Shown: positions 51,362 to 60,103 of the stretch, piece after piece
Layout of the letters: every line of letters begins with the position of its first letter
Position numbering within the stretch: position 1 is the stretch's first letter
Assembly: GCA_944376455.1 (NCBI GenBank)
Contig: CALWCO010000002.1
Span: 1-64,000, forward strand
Source: an uncultured Clostridia bacterium
GTDB lineage: Bacteria > Bacillota > Clostridia > Christensenellales > Borkfalkiaceae
Length of the DNA stretch: 64,000 bases
Direction: 5' to 3'
Translations under genes and position numbers: made by a program
The notes under the pieces: generated by a model
The model's input: the letters and a program-made list of their open reading frames with translations, nothing else
Told to the model about the DNA's origin: nothing
The model's database searches: none

Positions 51362-52237
51362 TCAGTTGCGCTTGCACCGTTCTATCGTTTCATTGCATAT
51401 CTTCCCTAAATCTTCCCCGTCTTTATAACAGTGAAAATCGTCAAAGAGAAGGTACTTTTGATTCTCCGCGTCCATGGGCAAAGCCAGGTCGTCCTCGGAT
51501 ATGTCCGTCCGTATGTATGTTGGCACGTTCCGCGAATATACCAGCCTTTCCCCGCTCTTGCCGATGTATTTCATCAGGTAGTTTTTGGACAGTTCTATCT
51601 CCTTTTTCGTCCCCAACCGCTGACAGTCGTTCCGCCCGAACCGTTCGGAAAAATAACTGTTTTGCAAGGTCTTTTGCATGCGATGTGCTTTCGTACTGTA
51701 ATCTTCCTTTTCGGTCATATTTTCGGGCATGGTACCATCGGGGATATAAAATATCCCGTGGAAATGCAAACGCTTCTTTTCGGGAGAACGTTCCCATACG
51801 CCGATATACCGCCAGCCCCTGCGATGGGAGAAATGCCGCAGCGTTTGGCATAACTTTTTTCGGAAACTCTCTTCCGTGTGCTTTTCATCCGAGTATGTAA
51901 ACGTGCAAAACCAATTCCAAGGATTTAAGTTGACTTTCCTTGCCAGACGGGTCTTGCGCAAGAGTTCGTTCCGCTCTTTCCGCGCCATGTTCTCCCGCAC
52001 GTACCTTTCCGTTTCGGCTTGCGTTTCAAATTCACCTGAAAGAGTCTTTTCGATGTTTTTGAATTTCTCTTTCCTGTGTTTGCCCTTATTCTCTTGAAAA
52101 GCCTTTTCAAAAAGTTCCTTCCTTTGCTCTGCTTCGGGACATGGCGGAAATTGAGGGCGCATTTGCCTGCTATTCTTCTTTTGCAGAATGGCAACGTAAT
52201 GCCTGCCGTCCGAATAGACTTTTGCGTTCTTATACAT
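51362..52237 (-). CDS. HUH-type rolling-circle replication initiator
   Basis: Carries the three Rep motifs: a hydrophobic strand WFCTFTYSD (~109-117), the metal-binding HUH motif RLHFHGIFYI (His158, His160), and KNYLMKYIGK (~218-227) with the candidate nicking tyrosines Tyr220/Tyr224. HUH initiators nick one strand to start rolling-circle replication or transfer. The charged N-terminal ~100 residues are unassigned. ATG 52237 overlaps the end of a small upstream gene, with AAAGGAGG just before it. It suggests the element passes through a replicating circular form. Confidence 0.85.
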   Translation of the reverse strand: MYKNAKVYSDGRHYVAILQKKNSRQMRPQFPPCPEAEQRKELFEKAFQENKGKHRKEKFKNIEKTLSGEFETQAETERYVRENMARKERNELLRKTRLARKVNLNPWNWFCTFTYSDEKHTEESFRKKLCQTLRHFSHRRGWRYIGVWERSPEKKRLHFHGIFYIPDGTMPENMTEKEDYSTKAHRMQKTLQNSYFSERFGRNDCQRLGTKKEIELSKNYLMKYIGKSGERLVYSRNVPTYIRTDISEDDLALPMDAENQKYLLFDDFHCYKDGEDLGKICNETIERCKRN

Positions 52238-52364
52238 GCTCTTCCTCCTTTACGGCAAGAATGCGTTGCAAAAGCGTGCCGAAAAACGCTTGCCGCTCTT
52301 CCGTGTCCAAATTGTCCGCCTCGCATGTCCCGAAGGTAATGATTTTGATTTCCCGCTGTTCCAT
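52230..52364 (-). CDS. Small 44-residue protein upstream of rep
   Basis: A short reading frame starting MEQREIKIITFGTCEADN and ending AVKEEEHV, with an excellent ribosome site (GGGAGG, ~5 bases before ATG 52364). Its last codons overlap the rep start, and the rep ribosome site lies within it, so it may control rep translation by coupling. No family recognised. Confidence 0.6.
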   Translation of the reverse strand: MEQREIKIITFGTCEADNLDTEERQAFFGTLLQRILAVKEEEHV

Positions 52365-53134
52365 ATTTCCCTCCCGAAACCCGTTTCAAAAATAACTTTT
52401 CAACAGTATACAACACAAACCGGCAACCTAATTTCCTCTTTGAAAAAATTCTTTCTGCTTATTAGCCATAAAAACAAAGTTTTTTGGACAGGTATGGCGG
52501 AATTTTCACAAAATTTTCAGATCGCCCTTTAACGGATGCATGCACTATACCACAAACGCAAGAGAAATGTAAGACACTTTTTGTAACCGAAATCACAACG
52601 ACATGACCCAAAATCATAACAACATACAACCGGACGCAACTAACCACAACAAAAAATTGCATTGTTTTCGGAGATAAAGACACTATAACATAACGGCTTG
52701 AAAAAAGGAATGACTTGAAATCGGGGAAAATCACGCACGATCCGACAAAATCCGAGGCGACCACGGGGCGAAACCGTATTCAGCCGACAGGAAACCGAGG
52801 TAAACCGTAACGACAAAAAACCGTATACCCGAAAAAGGATATACGGTAAAAAGAAAGATATTCTGCGTGCGGGGAAAAGCGGAGCCGGCCGAAAGCGGCT
52901 TAGCGAGGCGGCTCCGCGCCCGCACGGTAGTTTTTTCGTTGGGTTGTGTTATGTTTGGTGAACGCTTGAATAGGTAAAGTAAAGCAGGCGCGCGACAGCG
53001 CGCCTGCGACGCTTGTCTGGCGGCGCGCAGCGCCGCCACTTGTCTATGACAAGCGCATCTCTAAGTGCCAAATCGCAATTTTGGGTAGTACAACTATGGT
53101 TAAGTCTTACATAAATGAAGTTTAAAAGAGCATA
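52365..53134. other. Gene-free segment of the mobile element with candidate origin
   Basis: These 770 bases lack a supported gene. The left part (52380-52700) is AT-rich and unremarkable. The right part (52860-53056) is GC-rich and full of inverted repeats, listed separately. The only long frame (52462-52764, minus) is low in complexity and lacks a ribosome site. Confidence 0.5.
52879..53055. repeat. Cluster of perfect inverted repeats (candidate replication or transfer origin)
   Basis: Four palindromic units: GCGGAGCC/GGCTCCGC (52879-52886 with 52910-52917); GCAGGCGCGC/GCGCGCCTGC (52984-52993 with 52998-53007, loop GACA); TGGCGGCGC/GCGCCGCCA (53018-53026 with 53030-53038); and CGCTTGTC/GACAAGCG (53010-53017 with 53048-53055) enclosing the third. 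A second CTTGTC at 53039-53044 offers an alternative pairing with GACAAG. Origins nicked by HUH proteins have such extruding hairpins. Confidence 0.65.
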
Positions 53135-53794
53135 TCAAAGTGCGCCGTAGCAGGCATAATACCGCCTGCGAATGCTCGCTTTTCTGTGGTTGATGGTACC
53201 CCTGCCGATGCCGAGTTCGGCACAAACCTGCGATTGCACCATGCCGTTCATGTAGCACTCCAGAATGGCAAGTTCCAATTCGGAGAGTTTCAGCGTTTCT
53301 ACAAGTTCATCGTATTTGCCGTAATCTGTCTGCTCGTGTTCAAAACGGTTGACGGAATCCATGGGCAGTGCCTTGTAATCGGTAAAGTCAATCTCCTCCG
53401 TCTTTTGCGCGTTTTTGCGGTACCGCATGAGTTCCCTGTCTAATTTACGGTAACAGGCAAGTTTTATCGTAATATTGATACCTTTTTTGTCCTTGCCGTA
53501 AATATCCGATACCTTCCTGCCCATGAATGCACAGAGAAAACAAATGGCGTTTTGTGCGATGTCATAGCCGTCCGAGATGATATAATTTCTTTCTCCCATG
53601 TGATGTAAGTCTTTGATAAGTCCGATATAATACCGATCCGCGACTTGCCTGTCATACTTTTTTAAGGTGCGTAAAGCTTGCAGAGCGATCATCTCACCCA
53701 TGAGTTTGACGTTTTCGGGAGAGATAGGTTCGGCGAACAATGCACCTTCATTGCGATACTTTCCGTTCGAGAACTTGGTAACCAACATTTCCAT
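53135..53794 (-). CDS. Sigma-factor-like transcriptional regulator of the mobile element
   Basis: A 219-residue protein whose C-terminal ~50 residues resemble sigma region 4: LKLSELELAILECYMNGM, then the HTH QSQVCAELGIGRGTINHRKASI. The middle part (GYDIAQNAICFLC and RKLDRELMRYRKN) is compatible with region 2-like helices, as in the sigma-like regulators of clostridial integrative elements. ATG 53794 follows GAGGTG; an upstream in-frame start at 53848 has no ribosome site. It probably controls the element's genes. Confidence 0.7.
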   Translation of the reverse strand: MEMLVTKFSNGKYRNEGALFAEPISPENVKLMGEMIALQALRTLKKYDRQVADRYYIGLIKDLHHMGERNYIISDGYDIAQNAICFLCAFMGRKVSDIYGKDKKGINITIKLACYRKLDRELMRYRKNAQKTEEIDFTDYKALPMDSVNRFEHEQTDYGKYDELVETLKLSELELAILECYMNGMVQSQVCAELGIGRGTINHRKASIRRRYYACYGAL

Positions 53795-54109
53795 CTTAAC
53801 ACCTCTGAATTTGTATTTGCCTTTTTCGGGCAACAGGCGGAGGTGCATAGGACGGTGAAAGTCGGTACCATGAATAGCAAGACTGCGGAAGTCAACGGGA
53901 CAAAGCCAAAATCGTTGCGTAGAAGGCGCGTAAAAAGCCTTATAAGCGAAAAAAGAGCCAAGGCAAGGTATTATTTACTCGGCTCATAATTCGTTTCTAT
54001 GAGTGTTTTAAGCGACGATTTTGCGGCCGTTGACTTTGGCGAGGAACTATGCCAAACTCAGCCTCCCGAAAAAGCAAATTCAAGAGGAACATATAACGGA
54101 AAAGAAACC

Positions 54110-54163
54110 AATCAAAAGAAAACATGTGCGGAGCATAATCAAGAGAAAGCATGTGCGGGGCAT
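54110..54163 (+). repeat. Two tandem 27-bp repeats
   Basis: Two head-to-tail units (54110-54136, 54137-54163) with 24 of 27 bases identical, all differences being A to G. They lie in the 53795-54327 stretch, which has only short unsupported plus-strand frames: 53870-53989, basic, 39 residues, and 53999-54253, 84 residues. In the latter the repeats would encode NQKKTCAEH and NQEKACAGH. No ribosome site supports either frame. This may be a degraded end of the mobile element. Confidence 0.6.
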
Positions 54164-54327
54164 AAGCGGCAACCGATCTCCAAGCAGTTCAGCCGAAACG
54201 GCTCCACACCGCCGCGATTATCCATGCCAAACACACGCCGCAGAGCCAAATAGGATTAAAGATTTCCTTCTATAAGGCTGATTAAAATTTATATGTATTT
54301 ATATTAACAAATTAATAGAAGTTGTAG

Positions 54328-54356
54328 TTGAAAATTTATATTAAAAGTGTTATAAT
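54328..54356 (+). promoter_or_regulatory. Promoter at the left edge of the restriction island
   Basis: TTGAAA at 54328-54333, 17-base spacer, TATAAT at 54351-54356, upstream of the broken XRE gene and hsdR. Confidence 0.7.
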
Positions 54357-54412
54357 GATTCTAATAATTTTGTCGAGATACACGGGCGGCTTTTTCTGAA
54401 GAGATTAAAATA

Positions 54413-54585
54413 GTGAGAAAAATATTGAAAAGTCAGGAACCGTCGGCGCATAAATTGGGAGTACGTTTTTCCACGGTAAATCAATGGGAAAATGCTAGTT
54501 ACAATCAAATCAATTAGCTAAGAAAATATTTCCAGAATTTTGTAAAGAACATCATATATCGATAGAAGATCAAAACCGTAATTAA
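54413..54585 (+). pseudogene. XRE-type helix-turn-helix gene, frameshifted remnant
   Basis: From GTG 54413 the frame reads VRKILKSQEPSAHKLGVRFS then TVNQWENASYNQIN and a stop; one frame over it continues QLAKKIFPEFCKEHHISIED to the stop at 54585. Joined, it matches an XRE HTH protein with the usual QE-LA-KLGVS-TVNRWENG-Y-PS-LAKK pattern, with altered residues and a frameshift. Such regulators often precede restriction genes; control of hsd here has probably been lost. Confidence 0.75.
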
Positions 54586-54625
54586 TTAGAGATGTTTGGT
54601 TTTTAAAATTTGAAGGGAGGATACA

Positions 54626-56944
54626 ATGGATTCTTTTGATAAAAAATCGCTATCAGAAATGGATATACGAACAAAATTCATTACGCCTGCAATCATTTCC
54701 GCCGGTTGGAGTTCTTTTTCGCAAATGCGCGAGGAATATAAAGTTACCAACGGTAGAATTATCGCCCGTGGGAAGATATGCAAACGAGAAGCCCCTCTGA
54801 AAGCAGACTATGTCCTTTTCTATAAACCAAACAAACCGATTGCGATTATTGAAGCCAAAGATAATAATCATACGATGGCAGACGGCATGCAACAGGCGTT
54901 GCACTATGCTGATATGATGGATGTTCCGTTCGTATTTTCTTCCAATGGTGACGGCTTTGTTTTCCACAACAAGTTCATTACCGAAGGACCTGCCGAAATA
55001 AATCTTTCGTTGGATGAATTTCCGTCGCCGGAGACTTTATGGACAATGTATCACGAGCAAAACCATATCAGCCCGGTGCAAGACACGGTTATTGATGAAC
55101 CATATTATTCTGATAATCCCGACAAACAGCCGCGCTATTATCAGATGAACGCAGTCAATAAAACCGTTGAAGCTATTGCAAACGGTCAAAACAGAGTTTT
55201 GCTTGTTATGGCAACAGGCACCGGTAAAACTTACACTGCATTTCAGATCATTTGGCGTCTTTGGAAATCAGGTATTAAAAAACGCATTCTTTTCCTTGCC
55301 GACAGAACGGCGTTAATCTCACAGACGTTCACGAACGATTTTGCCCCGTTCAAAGATAAAATGACATGGGTGACAAAACAAAACTTTGATACGGCTCATG
55401 AAATATATCTTGCCCTTTATCAGGGGTTAACTGGAGAAGACGAGGATGCCAACAGCTTGTTTAAGCAATTCAGTCCGGGGTTCTTCGATTTAGTTGTCGT
55501 TGATGAGTGTCACCGCGGCAGCGCAAAGGCTGACAGTCAATGGCGTGAAGTATTGGAGTATTTCTCCTCTGCCACGCAGGTAGGACTTACCGCAACACCG
55601 AAAGAAACCAATTCGGTTTCCAATATAGATTATTTCGGCGAGCCAATCTATACATATTCTTTGAAGCAAGGAATTGACGACGGATTCTTAGCCCCCTATC
55701 GTGTTATCCGTGTATTTTTTGATAAAGACATTGAAGGTTTTGTTCCTTATGAAGGTCAGCTTGACGACAACGGTGAAGTCATCGACAACCGAGTTTACAA
55801 CACGACCGATTTTGATAAAAATCTTGTTCTCGAAAAACGAACAAAACTCGTTGCGAAAACTGTCTCCGATTATCTGAAAAAACATGATTGCAGAATGGAT
55901 AAAACAATATTCTTCTGTGTCGATCAGGAGCACGCAGACCGTATGCGCCAAGCATTGGCAAATGAAAATGCAGATATGTGTGCGATAGATTCGCGTTATG
56001 TCATGCGTATTACGGCAAACGACGAAGCGGGTGTCAAGCAACTTGATAATTTCAGAGATGTAGAGAAGAAATATCCCGTACTTGTCACTACTTCCAAATT
56101 GCTTTCCACGGGCGTTGACGTTCAGACGGTTAAATTTATCGTTTTGGATTCAAATATCAGATCTATGACCGAATTCAAACAGATTATCGGTCGCGGTACC
56201 CGCGTCCGGGAAGACCTCGGAAAAATGTATTTTACGATTTTCGACTTCCGCGACGTTACTCGTCTTTTCCACGATCCTGATTTTGACGGTCCTATCGAGC
56301 AGCAGGATGATTTTCATCCGAATGAACCCGGAAAAGGCCCTGAAAGTCCTCCTAAAATCACGCCTCCGGAACATGAAAGAAGACAAAAATATGTTCTCGG
56401 CGGTACGCAGGTTTCTGTCTCTCAAAAGCATGTTCAATACCTTGATAAAAACGGTCATCTGATTACCGAGCGTCTTATCGATTATACAAAGAGAAATGTG
56501 TTAAGCCAATATGCGGAGATGAACGATTTTCTTGCTGCATGGAATGCGGCAGACCGCAAACAGGCAATCATTGACGAGCTTGAAAAGCGCGGCGTATTTT
56601 TTGATGACCTTTGCGACGAAGTAGGCAAAGATTTGGATCCGTTTGACCTGATTTTGCATATCGTATTCGACCAACCGCCGCTGACGAGAAAAGAACGAGC
56701 CGAAAACGTCCGCAAGCGCAATTACTTTACCAAATACGGAAAGCAAGCCGCAGAGATTTTGGATGCGCTTTTGACGAAGTATGCCGATAGCGGTCTTAGT
56801 GACCTTGAAAACGTGGACGTTTTGAAGGTTGATCCCATCAAACAGTACGGAACACAAGTTTATATTGTGAATACCATTTTCGGCGGGATCGCAAAATTCC
56901 GCGAAGCAATCAAGGAATTGGAATCGGAAATTTACGCGGCATGA
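54626..56944 (+). CDS. hsdR: Type I restriction enzyme, R subunit
   Basis: Motor and nuclease subunit of a type I system: cleaves DNA lacking the host methylation after translocation. The nuclease domain has the PD-(D/E)xK residues Asp61 (KADYVLF) and Glu76-Lys78 (IIEAK), then the helicase with MATGTGKT (195-202), DECHRGSA (293-300), LTATPKET and IIGRGTRVRED (motif VI). Length 772 and layout fit the EcoEI/type IB-like R subunits. ATG 54626 has GAAGGGAGG upstream. First gene of the operon; intact by eye. Confidence 0.95.
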   Translation: MDSFDKKSLSEMDIRTKFITPAIISAGWSSFSQMREEYKVTNGRIIARGKICKREAPLKADYVLFYKPNKPIAIIEAKDNNHTMADGMQQALHYADMMDVPFVFSSNGDGFVFHNKFITEGPAEINLSLDEFPSPETLWTMYHEQNHISPVQDTVIDEPYYSDNPDKQPRYYQMNAVNKTVEAIANGQNRVLLVMATGTGKTYTAFQIIWRLWKSGIKKRILFLADRTALISQTFTNDFAPFKDKMTWVTKQNFDTAHEIYLALYQGLTGEDEDANSLFKQFSPGFFDLVVVDECHRGSAKADSQWREVLEYFSSATQVGLTATPKETNSVSNIDYFGEPIYTYSLKQGIDDGFLAPYRVIRVFFDKDIEGFVPYEGQLDDNGEVIDNRVYNTTDFDKNLVLEKRTKLVAKTVSDYLKKHDCRMDKTIFFCVDQEHADRMRQALANENADMCAIDSRYVMRITANDEAGVKQLDNFRDVEKKYPVLVTTSKLLSTGVDVQTVKFIVLDSNIRSMTEFKQIIGRGTRVREDLGKMYFTIFDFRDVTRLFHDPDFDGPIEQQDDFHPNEPGKGPESPPKITPPEHERRQKYVLGGTQVSVSQKHVQYLDKNGHLITERLIDYTKRNVLSQYAEMNDFLAAWNAADRKQAIIDELEKRGVFFDDLCDEVGKDLDPFDLILHIVFDQPPLTRKERAENVRKRNYFTKYGKQAAEILDALLTKYADSGLSDLENVDVLKVDPIKQYGTQVYIVNTIFGGIAKFREAIKELESEIYAA

Positions 56945-56965
56945 CATTAAGGAGCACAAAAGAAA

Positions 56966-58642
56966 ATGATTGATTTAAATTCAACTATGTTTTACAAAGT
57001 AAAATTTGTAGTTTCACTTTTAGAGTCAGGACAAGATTTGCTTTGGTGTATCATTAGTCATATTAAAAATTGGCAGACGAAAAAATGGAACAAGACAGAA
57101 AAATTACTTTCTGATTACGCAAAAGATTGGAGCAATCTAAAAAGAGGAGGCAAAATTTTATCCACCGACGGCAAAACAGTTAAAATAATTTCTGAGGTAT
57201 GTTATGTGGACGAACCTGCAAATAACAATACATACTGGGCTTGTAAAATAATTGAAACACCTTTATCGGAAAAAGGATTTGCGCCCAGAAGATGGGTTAC
57301 AGAGGTTGGATACGAGCCTATTGATGAAAAAAACGCATATTTTTCTTGCGTTATTTCGTATAGTGACATGCCGGGCTTTATTGGAGAATGTGAACCCATC
57401 CCTTCCCCCAGCATACCTGGACTTGTAAAAAGAATTATTAATAATAAATTCATTATATGTAGTTGCGGAATCGACAAAATATCTATAAAACCTCAATTAA
57501 TATCAAATGGTGAATGGTTAAAATTTTGGGAAAGACTTCAAAACGAAAGAAGGAACATTCCCTATATTTACATTAGCCCGAAAAATAATTCTTCAAGTGT
57601 TAAAGATTGTTTGTGTGTAAATCCCGAAGATATAGCAAATGCTGTAGGCGGCAATGCGTTGGTTTTTTATGCCACTGATAAAGCTGTGACAGAAGAAATG
57701 AATTATTTTACACCACAAGAATTGGCCTGCTATAATGGAATGATTAGAATTTACTACCCGGAAATAGAAACGTTAGACGAATTAGACTATAATCGCCATA
57801 GATATTTTTCTCCCAATCAAATTGAAGAACTGGGGACAAACATTGTCTGTCAAATACTTCGTCGTGCATTTGCCCAAGACGTGACTTTTTACGATAAATT
57901 TTTCCGTATAGACGATTGCCGAGCAATGGTTACTTCCAACATCAGACAAAAGAGATTAAAAGAAATTGAAGCAATACATCAGGAAAAATTGAAAGAGGTC
58001 GAAAATGAAACTTTGAGTTTGGCGATGGCTGAAGAAGAAAAACGACTTGTTGCAGAAGCCGAAAGCGGTCGTTTAATTGAAGAATTAATTGATCAGAAAG
58101 AGGAAAATTATAACCTGGAGCAACAAATTGAAAGCTATCGTTTGTTGGCGCAGGATAACGCCGCATTGAGGAAGGCGACTTCCAGCAGATTGGCGATCAA
58201 GGATTATCCGAAAACGCCTGATGATGTTGTAAACTATTTTGAAGCAACTTTTGGAGATAAAATTGAATTTACGGATGACGCAAGAAAAACATTAAAAAGT
58301 TGCAGCATAGACTTATCCGACCTTTGGACATCTTTGTTTGCGCTAGCAACTGTAATGTGGGATTTATACTTCACAAAAGGTGGAGACATATACAAAGAAT
58401 TCAAAATGCAAACAGGGATTAAAGCTACACGTGGCGAAGGATCAATGACAAGAGCGGATTTGAAACTTATGCGTCAGTTTGTGACGGATTATAAAGGCGA
58501 AAAAATCAATATTGAAGCTCATATTACCTATGCAAAAAAAGGACAAAGCATTCACTTTGGTTTTTCTAATAACGATAGAAGGATAATAGTAGGCTCTTGC
58601 GGTGAACATAAAGAAATTTATTCATCAGGGAAGAGAAAGTAA
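56966..58642 (+). CDS. Unrecognised 558-residue protein between hsdR and hsdM
   Basis: I do not recognise this gene. It starts 21 bases after hsdR, with AAGGAG before ATG 56966, and ends 12 bases before hsdM, so it is part of the operon. Residues 1-320 appear globular, with paired cysteines but no known motif (note MPGFIGECEP ~135-144). Residues ~327-402 form a long coiled coil (RLKEIEAIHQEKLKEVENE and onward). The last ~145 residues look like a separate alpha/beta domain ending in HITYAKKGQSIHFGFSNNDR and IIVGSCGEHKE. No membrane segments. A role in defence, as accessory or back-up effector, is inferred from position only. Confidence 0.85.
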   Translation: MIDLNSTMFYKVKFVVSLLESGQDLLWCIISHIKNWQTKKWNKTEKLLSDYAKDWSNLKRGGKILSTDGKTVKIISEVCYVDEPANNNTYWACKIIETPLSEKGFAPRRWVTEVGYEPIDEKNAYFSCVISYSDMPGFIGECEPIPSPSIPGLVKRIINNKFIICSCGIDKISIKPQLISNGEWLKFWERLQNERRNIPYIYISPKNNSSSVKDCLCVNPEDIANAVGGNALVFYATDKAVTEEMNYFTPQELACYNGMIRIYYPEIETLDELDYNRHRYFSPNQIEELGTNIVCQILRRAFAQDVTFYDKFFRIDDCRAMVTSNIRQKRLKEIEAIHQEKLKEVENETLSLAMAEEEKRLVAEAESGRLIEELIDQKEENYNLEQQIESYRLLAQDNAALRKATSSRLAIKDYPKTPDDVVNYFEATFGDKIEFTDDARKTLKSCSIDLSDLWTSLFALATVMWDLYFTKGGDIYKEFKMQTGIKATRGEGSMTRADLKLMRQFVTDYKGEKINIEAHITYAKKGQSIHFGFSNNDRRIIVGSCGEHKEIYSSGKRK

Positions 58643-58654
58643 GGAGTACATACT

Positions 58655-60103
58655 ATGGCAATGTCCACATTGATAAAATCGCTGGAAGATATAATGCGCA
58701 AAGACGCAGGTCTGAACGGCGATGCGCAATATATAGAACAGATTACTTGGCTTTTATTCCTGAAAGCCTTTGACGCCAAAGAAATGGAATGGGAATTTCG
58801 TCCGGACTATAAAGGCGTAATCCCCGAGGGCTATCGTTGGCGCGATTGGGCGGCGGATAAGGAAGGAATTACCGGCGACGCTCTCATCAAATTCATAGAC
58901 GACCTCTTTGTAAAACTCAAAAAGCTGGATACGTCCGACGGTGATATGCGTAAATTCGTTGTCCGTAACGTGTTTGAAGATATCAATAACTACATGAAGT
59001 CCGGGATCTATCTTCGCCAGCTTGTCAACCGCATCAATGAGAAAGTCGATTTTATCGACGCAACGCAAAAACATACTTTCAATGACCTCTATGAAGGTAT
59101 GCTGAAAGATTTGCAGAGCGCAGGGCGTGCAGGCGAATTCTATACGCCTCGTCCCGTTACAAATTTCATCGTCGAAAAGGTCGATCCAAAACTCGGAGAA
59201 ACCGTCCTTGATCCTGCCTGTGGCACGGGTGGTTTTTTGACCAGCACTATTGCGCATATCGGCAGCGTAACGACGACTGAAGAACTCGAAAAGCTTCAGA
59301 CTTCTATCAACGGATGGGAGAAAAAACCGCTTCCGTATCTTCTCGCTATGACAAATTTGATTTTGCACGACATTGAGATACCGAAGATCAGACATATCAA
59401 TTCTTTGAACAGACCCCTTTCCGATTATTCGGCAAAAGACCGCGTAGATGTGATAGTCGCCAATCCCCCTTTTGGCGGAGCAGAAGACGCCGCAGTCAAG
59501 AAAAACTTTCCGAGCGAATATCAGACAAGCGAAACAGCAGACCTGTTTATGGCACTCATTATGAACTTGTTGAAGGATGGCGGCAGAGCCGGCGTCGTAT
59601 TACCCGACGGCTTTATGTTCGGCGACGGCGTAAAGAACACGATTAAAGAGAAACTTCTGAAAGAATACGGCTTACATACAGTCATCCGTTTGCCGCAGGT
59701 GTTCAAACCGTATGCGAGCGTCAACACCAATCTTTTGTTTTTCAAAAAAGGCGTTGTCAGCCGTGGCGTATGGTTCTATCGCCTTGACTATCCCGAAGGC
59801 GTGAAGAGTTTTTCCAAAACAAAACCCATGCAGGACAAGCACTTTGACCCTGTGCGTGAATGGTGGGACAACAAACAAGCCATTGTCGTTGACGGCTTTG
59901 ATAAAGCGCGCTTCTATACTCCCGAAGAATTGGAAGCACTGAACTATGATTTTGATAAATGTTGTCCTTTCCCGCATACGGAAGAAGAAATCCTTGAGCC
60001 GAAAGATTTGATTGCCCGTTATGAGGCGGAACGCGCCGAACTGAATGCCTCCATTGACCGCATATTGGCAAGTATCACCGCAAAATTGGAGGGCAACGAA
60101 TGA
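58655..60103 (+). CDS. hsdM: Type I restriction-modification, M subunit
   Basis: N6-adenine methyltransferase of the type I system. The N-terminal helical domain (MAMSTLIKSLEDIMRKDAG and LLFLKAFDAKE) precedes the SAM-binding motif DPACGTGGF (186-194) and catalytic motif IV NPPF (270-273). Length 482 is normal. ATG 58655 follows AAGGAG. Its TGA overlaps the hsdS ATG. With hsdS it forms the modification enzyme; with hsdR the endonuclease. Confidence 0.96.
   Translation: MAMSTLIKSLEDIMRKDAGLNGDAQYIEQITWLLFLKAFDAKEMEWEFRPDYKGVIPEGYRWRDWAADKEGITGDALIKFIDDLFVKLKKLDTSDGDMRKFVVRNVFEDINNYMKSGIYLRQLVNRINEKVDFIDATQKHTFNDLYEGMLKDLQSAGRAGEFYTPRPVTNFIVEKVDPKLGETVLDPACGTGGFLTSTIAHIGSVTTTEELEKLQTSINGWEKKPLPYLLAMTNLILHDIEIPKIRHINSLNRPLSDYSAKDRVDVIVANPPFGGAEDAAVKKNFPSEYQTSETADLFMALIMNLLKDGGRAGVVLPDGFMFGDGVKNTIKEKLLKEYGLHTVIRLPQVFKPYASVNTNLLFFKKGVVSRGVWFYRLDYPEGVKSFSKTKPMQDKHFDPVREWWDNKQAIVVDGFDKARFYTPEELEALNYDFDKCCPFPHTEEEILEPKDLIARYEAERAELNASIDRILASITAKLEGNE

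Noticed and set aside
52462..52764. 100-codon minus-strand frame upstream of rep
   Set aside because: Low complexity (Val/Ser/Phe-rich), no ribosome site, unlike its neighbours in codon use.
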